Part shown: positions 29,665 to 35,015 of the stretch, one piece after another | Numbering within the stretch: position 1 is the stretch's first letter | How the letters are laid out: the number at the start of each line of letters is the position of its first letter | DNA from: Echinostoma caproni | Taxonomy: Eukaryota > Platyhelminthes > Trematoda > Plagiorchiida > Echinostomatidae | Direction of reading: 5' to 3' | Length of the DNA stretch: 35,015 nucleotides | Assembly: GCA_900618425.1 (NCBI GenBank) | Contig: UZAN01044114.1 | Coordinates: 1-35,015, forward strand | The notes under the pieces: generated by a model | Seen by the model: the letters and a program-made list of their open reading frames with translations, nothing else | What the model was told of the DNA's origin: nothing | The model's database searches: none | Translations under genes and position numbers: made by a program

Positions 29665-32600
29665 ATACATACATATATATATATATATGCCAGTCTTGAA
29701 CCGGCACTTTGCACTTTGATGGTTCCAAGCGTATACCACACCTGGAAACCTCTGTCGTCTAGTGGTTCAAAGCTTGTTGGATTACCCGTGCACTGTCACC
29801 CAAAAAGTCGATATCATCGGCATATTCTAAGTCAAGAACTGTGCTCCCTGGTAGGAGTTCGACTCCCCCGTCTGCTAGACCGGAAAAAGCGTTTGGGATG
29901 TAGGGCAGCCTTGTCGAACTCCACTGGAGACGGCAAAGGGTGGTGAAAGCTGACCATAAGCGATAAAACTCTTTGAGGATCGACATACTTCTCTGGTACT
30001 CCATTCATCAACAAACACCTCTATAGTTCGATCCTATTAACAGAATCGAAAGTCGCGCGAATGTCTAAGAACACAATGATCGTTGGTCTACGGTAAGCAT
30101 GGCGGTGCTCAAGCAACCGTCGGAGGGTGAAGATTTGATCGATGCAGCCACGACCGGCACGAAACCNCACCTCTATAGTTCGATCCTATTAACAGAATCG
30201 AAGGCCACGCGAATGTCTAAGAACACAATGATCGTTGGTCTACGGTAAGCATGGCGGTGCTCAAGCAATTGTCGGAGGGTAAAGATTTGATCGATGCAGC
30301 CTCGACTGGCACGAAATCCAGCCTGCTCCTCACGGGCATGTTCCTCACGCGTTTTGTACAATCTATGAAGAATGACAGATGCTAACAGCTTTGACGCTAT
30401 TGGGATCAGGATTATACCCCCATGATTGGTGCAATCATTGCGCGGACCCTTTTTAAAGATGGGGACAACAATCGACCCCTCCACAAGAAGGAGACCTGCT
30501 CAATGTTTCAAACTTTAGAGAACATAACAAGCTTTATTCCACCATCTTTAAATAGAGCTGGGGGAAGGCCATCGGAGCCCGGCGCTTTGTGACGTCCCGA
30601 GACTTAGGTCTTCTCACGTATTTCCGCTTCAGAAGGTGGGTCTGTTGAGACAGACCGTGGGACGTGTGCTGGAATGGCTGTGTGAGAAGTTGGCGCTGGT
30701 GGCCAGGTAAATTGTGCTTTGAAGTGCTCCACCCAGCGTTCAAGACGTGGCTGTTGCTCGTGAATAAGCGAGCCGTTAGCTTCATAAATCGCCTCGCTCA
30801 CACCTAAGGCTTTCCTACCGGTGACTCGGATGAGATGGAATAGCTTACGGGAGTTTCCCATAGCGGCAGCACGTTCCATTTCTGATGCGCGTTGAGACCA
30901 CCAGATCTCGCGATCACATTACAAGCCGTGTTACGTTATGCTCGCTGCCGGTCGGATGTGATCGACGTGCGTCATGAAGGCGCAGAGACTCAGCGGAAAT
31001 CCAGGGTGCCACAACACGGCGTGTCAGACCACAACTAACTAAGCCAGCAGAATGCACAGAATTCTTGATAGGCGACCAGTGCTCACTGACGTTATTAAGT
31101 GGAGCTGGTTCTAGCTTTTCAGCTAGCGCGTTTTGAAAGACGGCTAAGCATTCTGGTTGAGCAAACTTATTACATTCTAACCGCAGCTGTGTCATACTTT
31201 TAGGACGCCCACCGAAGTAAATGGACGGCTTGGTGCAAACTAACGCGCAATCGGATTCGAGGGTAGTGCCCCAGTATGATCGGCAATCTTGAATGCAACC
31301 GCGCCATTTGTGGCTTATAGTGATGTGGTTTACCTGCGTTTGTCGCTGACTCCAGGACGGTGGACGCCAAGTGGTGTATCGGCAGTCGGAGCATCTGAAT
31401 TTTGTACTGGTGAGGAATAGGCGGTGGTCAGAACATAAAGCCAGCAGCCGTTCCCCGTTTTCCGGGCGACAGGAATCTAGTCCGAAAGGGACACCCAGAT
31501 GCGCCTCACTCGAAGTCAGTCGGCCTACTCTAGCATTCATATCCTGCTAAAATCACGATATCAGCCCGATTTGCCTTACGCAAGAGGTCGTGTAGCTTTT
31601 TGTGGAAACTATCTTTGACTGTATCTGGGCTACAGTTTGTAGGTGCGTAGGCTGGGAGGACAAACGAGTTGAGTCTTTCGGAGCGACGACTGTTTACTTT
31701 ACACGAGCCTCTAAGTCTCACTCCGCATAACCTACTGTCGACTGGGATCCAACCAGAAGCCCGGTTTCAGCTCTCTCACTGAGAGCCACACCAACACCAG
31801 CAATACCAGAAGCCGCAGCCTCAGGGTCCTCAGAAAGACGCAGGTAAAACTTCGCGAATGGGTTTGACGGGGACGTCAATCGGATGGCGGAGCTAGAGTC
31901 TTGAATGCGAGTTTCTTGGGTGNTTGGGTGCAACACACCGACAGATAGGGTCTCGAGGGTACGAGCTAAACACGCCTGTTGTCCTATACACATCAAGGTA
32001 TGCACGTTGTGTGGCTAGTTTTAATGGGCATCGAGGACGAAGAAGAGCTTCAACTGATGGAGGAAGGTTCGGTGAGACTTGGAAGCTATTCGACGCAGGA
32101 CGCGAGAGAAAATGGACGGAATTTCCATCGGAGGCACAACTGGTAGTACGGTTGCCTGAAGATCCTGATAATCATGGGAGTGTTTGACGGGGGTGAATGT
32201 GAGGTGGAGGAAAAGCTGGAAAAAGGGAAGATGTACACGGTGTATGGCGTTTTTCATGCGCGAGAACTGATAGAGCGAGTTATTGATCGAGCTGAAGTTC
32301 ATTGTTTGCATTGTGGGCTGTTGTACTACTCGGTCGCCCAGTCCAGAGTAGACCTTGTTCGAGAATGCACCCTATCTTTTACCCAACCAAGCGCGAGCTA
32401 CACGGCAGCAGTATTGTTCCAGATAAGCCGGTTGGTTCATGCGCCTTCTCTGGAAGACCTTGTCGAGTTGATGGAATTCAACAAGGGGACAATGGCCGTA
32501 TTCGGTGGCGGGCCACACTCACTACGTCACAACTCTATCGTAAGATACATGTGGTGTTTTGTGTGAAGAACCCTTGTTAACCGGTAAACCTACCACATCC

Positions 32601-32750
32601 TCGAGCACTGCCGCTGATCGTCCGCGACCGCTTATTCAGTGAGAATAAACCCACCTTATTCACAGTTAACCGCCAGTTAGCGGCTGTTCCCCTATCCGCG
32701 ACCTGGGGACATGCTCGGTAGCATGTAGCTCTGTTCTCGTCGAGATCACT
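29665..32750 (-). mobile_element. Nested RTE-like LINE, 3.09 kb, endonuclease plus truncated RT
   Basis: Flanked by the target duplication TGCTCGT (29658-29664 and 32751-32757). Read on the minus strand: a 5' leader of about 700 bases, then an APE-type endonuclease in several frames (32005 to 30914) with ETRIQDSS, GVGVALSERAETGLL, a degraded ILAGDMNARVG-type block, ENGERLLALCSDHRLFL, TWRPPS, VNHITISHKWRG and YWGTTLESDCALVC. A linker (30879-30604) with WVEHFKAQF follows, then RT (30484-29680): PIFKKGPRNDC, AGFRASRGCIDQIFTLRQLL, FLDIRVAFDSVNR, MNGVPEKYVD and LEYADDIDFL. The element stops right after the KCKVPVQDW-like segment and runs into an AT/ATGT simple tail, so the usual C-terminal region is absent. 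An endonuclease upstream of RT and the length fit the RTE clade. Stops and frameshifts make it inactive. Confidence 0.85.
30016..30318. repeat. 151-bp duplication around a single N (30167)
   Basis: 30016-30166 and 30168-30318 are tandem copies differing at about 9 positions, separated by one N. Using only one copy makes the LINE reverse transcriptase read straight through FDSVNRIEL to LLMNGVPEKYV. This looks like an unmerged contig end or two haplotypes rather than a real tandem repeat. Confidence 0.8.
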
Positions 32751-32950
32751 TGCTCGTGTTCCTAACGTCTTAAAACTTCTGTCTGGGCCGCACGGCTTCT
32801 GATTGGTTGGCTCAATCGGCCTAGAAGCTGTAACGCGTATGAGCTTTACTGGCGTCACCTTTGAAGCTTGACACATCACAGTTGTCCAAAAACTGTAAAT
32901 TGTCTCCCCGTGTTTTGCGTCATCCCGTACGCTAGGATCATCACAAATCG

Positions 32951-33814
32951 GTATCCTATTCCCGCTGTCTGATTGCTGTCATCATTCGGCTTTATCCCCA
33001 GGACACAGGGGAGCAATTCTAGAATCATGTTACACATTGCAGTATTGTCCATTTAATGGTCTGTGCGTGAATTAATTGAACTGGAAATTACTGTATTTCT
33101 TCAAATGTTCTAAGAAAATAGGGAACAATATTGAATTCCTTATATCGCCAAGCAACAAAGAAGATTATTTCGTTTACAAGCCCGCGAAAATTGAAGCTAA
33201 GCTCATCAAGCTTGCAGGGTTTTGCGAAAATTTCAATGAAGCCTTTGATAAGTGAACAAAAAACGGGGTTGATCACCATAACGTTTTTAATTTTAATTGA
33301 ATACAGTCAATCAAAAATTGATCGAATTGTCCACGCACATCCTCATTTAACTTTAGAAATTCTTAAAAGGGTCGAGTAAAATGATGCTAAGATGAATATA
33401 GATAAGAAATTAAAGAGATCGATAGGTGGATAGATAGATAGATAGACTTATGGTTGGCTACCGAAATGGATGGATGCATGGACGGATACGTGCTACTTGT
33501 AAGTGCAACCATCTGACTTCGTGCTCCTATTGGTTGACTTATGCACATCAGATGTCTGCACTTACCTAGCATGAGACAACAAGTCTGGCCAAAATTTGTG
33601 TCAGTCATCAAATATATCATAAATAAATATTTAATATGATATATGATAATAATATATACTACATAATAATTCCTATACCTCAGTAAACCAGATGAAATAT
33701 TGATCATATTCCAGTGTAACCTCCTCCTTTTGTCTTTTTCATTAGTTGTTTCTCTCCTCCACAGACGAAGACTTGACCATTCCTTTGACGTCTATCGTCG
33801 CTTTTAAAATCAGT
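32951..33814. other. No gene; (GATA)n and AT-rich tract
   Basis: A GATA/GATG microsatellite lies at about 33418-33447, and an AT-rich segment at 33605-33660. No protein-like frame. Confidence 0.5.
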
Positions 33815-33908
33815 CGGGGGCAAGCGAAATCTTCGTCATGATAAATCCTTCGTTGTGATGGTTTTCTGCGGTGAACGAAGACAAAATATGATGTTCCGAA
33901 GATATTTC
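33815..33908 (-). repeat. Repeat family B, 5'-part fragment
   Basis: Matches 34917-35015 in the same orientation: GCAAGCGAAATCTTCG against GCAAGCAAAATCATCG, CATGATA, TTCTGCGG against TTCCTGCGG, GAAGACAAA against AAAGACAAA, and GATGTTCCGAAGATATTT against GGTGTTCTTGAGATATTT. It is cut at 33908 by the insertion of solo LTR copy 6. Confidence 0.6.
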
Positions 33909-34261
33909 TATGGTGCTCCTAGCCGACGGGATAACGCTAGCCGCGGGGCGACGCGTTACAGTTTCTGGACAACGAACCACAGGCCAGTGGTGCCAACAAA
34001 TCAGAAGTAGTGAGGTCCAAACAGAAGCCATGTGATGTAAGGAATACAAGTTTGCCATTGGTAAAGATTTGTTTAACCAATACCGTTCCTTTGTACATGT
34101 TATTTATTCTCGTTAATTTCTTTCAGTAAGCGAACCGCTACTTCCATGGCCATTGGACCTGCTTCTCTCAGTGACGGGAGATTCCACCGGTTAAGTGCTA
34201 GTGCAATCCAGCGTTTCACTTGCATCCGTAATTCGTAATTGTACCTACTTCGACTACTGCG
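33909..34261 (+). mobile_element. Solo LTR, copy 6, with perfect 5-bp target duplication
   Basis: Starts TATGGTGCTCCTAGCC (TGT changed to TAT) and ends CGACTACTGCG (terminal ACA changed to GCG). Flanked by ATTTC on both sides (33904-33908 and 34262-34266). Contains GGGGCGACGCGTTACAGTTT, GGACAACGAACCACAGGCC, AACCAATACCG and CAGTGACGGGAGATTCCACC. The polyadenylation signal is mutated. 353 bp. Confidence 0.85.
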
Positions 34262-34289
34262 ATTTCATCCATAAACAATTACACTCATT

Positions 34290-35015
34290 GATATATCTAT
34301 ATTTTACACACGTCTGACACCATACGGTGTGCCAAACAAATCATGGTACAATAATCTCTATATGTGGGCTAAATACTGCCGTTTTGCCGAGGTAAAGGCA
34401 GGGAATTCTCTTAAGGAATTCACAACCGGAGCCTTTGGCTAACCAAAGTCTGACCTGCATGGTTGAGGGGCGGTGTGTGAAAACCACAATCCATCGGGGG
34501 CCGGTGTCTAGTTCAGAGGATCATACACCCTTCGGATGGGGTCAAACGTCCAAGGTGCCCAATACACCTGGACGCCCAATCGATCCGGTGACCACTGCCA
34601 CAAACAGGAAGGTGTGTGTGCAATTCGTACGCCTCACCTTGGTTGGTTCGGAATCACGGTTTTTAGCCAACTCCCCCAGGTGAACTACCAGTGGTCCACC
34701 AAACCGGTTATAGTCTCAGTTATCGACTTTTCGTCCTCTCATTTTGGTGGGAAAATACCTCCGCAGTGAGTAAGGCTTTCTCAACAGAGGCTATTCGAGA
34801 CGCTTGGTCGTACGGGAGCAGATCGTGAGGTGAAGGGGAGGGCTGACCAGCCACAACCCTAGACACCCACCCCTGACCATACTGAGGCTTTCGGAGGCGT
34901 CTCTGTTACAGCCATTTAGGTGCAAGCAAAATCATCGCCATGATAGGGTCCTCCTTATGGTGGGTTCCTGCGGCGAATAAAGACAAACAATGGTGTTCTT
35001 GAGATATTTTATCGA
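34290..35015 (-). repeat. Dispersed repeat family B, long copy running off the window
   Basis: The reverse complement matches 18065-18640. It extends further 5' into the block also present at 33815-33908. The 3' tail has TTATTGTACCATGATTTGTT and TTGGCACACCGT. The 5' end lies beyond the window. Short conserved protein-level stretches (GVLGTLDV, DTGPRWIVVFTHR, GSGCEF) suggest a decayed coding origin. Confidence 0.62.

Larger units (their letters stand above)
29453..32945 (-). mobile_element. Solo LTR, copy 5, split by a nested LINE
   Basis: Minus strand: LTR 5' half 32945-32751, starting TGTGATGATCCTAGCG, and LTR 3' half 29664-29453, ending CCACTATA. The outer flanks are AATCT (29448-29452) and AATCG (32946-32950), a target duplication with one change. 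The halves meet the nested LINE at a 7-bp repeat. The rejoined LTR of about 400 bp aligns across the break with copy 1. The LTR is therefore older than the LINE insertion. Confidence 0.82.

Noticed and set aside
29751..29775. A tRNA-like TCGTCTAGTGGTTC stretch resembling the D arm of tRNA-Glu
   Set aside because: It lies within the LINE reverse transcriptase in antisense (ALNH...TTEVSRCG), has no matching B box at the right distance and no cloverleaf.
32174..32566. 130-codon + strand open frame
   Set aside because: Lies in the 5' leader of the minus-strand nested LINE, in antisense; no domain seen.
34435..34769. Two overlapping + strand frames of about 80 codons
   Set aside because: Antisense to repeat family B, whose conserved protein-like blocks read on the other strand.

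Overview
The window reads as nuclear DNA of a parasitic flatworm, most likely a digenean trematode. Three things suggest this. One host gene has a run of 32-37 nt introns next to introns of 1-6.7 kb, which is typical of trematodes. The non-LTR retrotransposon proteins (reverse transcriptase with YADD, followed by FGxRFAPSKCKxLLQDW-like segments) are of the kind that fills trematode genomes. Almost everything outside the gene is decayed mobile DNA. The species cannot be fixed from sequence alone. All calls were made by eye, with no database search.

Region 1 (about 200-12,033, + strand) holds the only convincing host gene or genes. Six exons at 1166-2491 encode two RRM domains of the ELAV/Sex-lethal type. 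Four exons at 3474-12033 encode a complete PLP-dependent L-serine dehydratase/threonine deaminase with a catalytic Lys, SGGNA and GGGG motifs. Splice phases run without a break from the last RRM exon into the first dehydratase-side exon, there is no stop between them, and the joined model closes in frame on one stop (about 944-946 aa). The best reading is therefore one chimeric RRM-RRM-serine dehydratase protein, although two adjacent genes cannot be excluded. A 6.66-kb intron splits the PLP-enzyme domain and is loaded with LINE pieces and a SINE.

Region 2 (12-19 kb) has no host gene that I can support. It holds a decayed LINE at 14.3-15.3 kb, a 364-base assembly gap, and copies of an unclassified repeat (family B).

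Region 3 (19-35 kb) is a retroelement graveyard. Six solo LTRs of one family lie in both orientations. Three have perfect 5-bp target duplications and a fourth has an imperfect one. One LTR carries a nested 3.1-kb RTE-like LINE with a 7-bp target duplication. Another carries a nested 360-bp element with 7-bp inverted ends. Two copies of an unusual composite SINE are present: a tRNA-like core flanked by long inverted copies of its own tail, one with a 12-bp target duplication. A Ty3/gypsy reverse transcriptase remnant and several microsatellites complete the region.

Single N characters at 1961, 30167 and 31923 sit between duplicated flanks (6, 151 and 7 bp). They look like unresolved contig overlaps. 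The one at 1961 lies inside a coding exon and breaks its frame.
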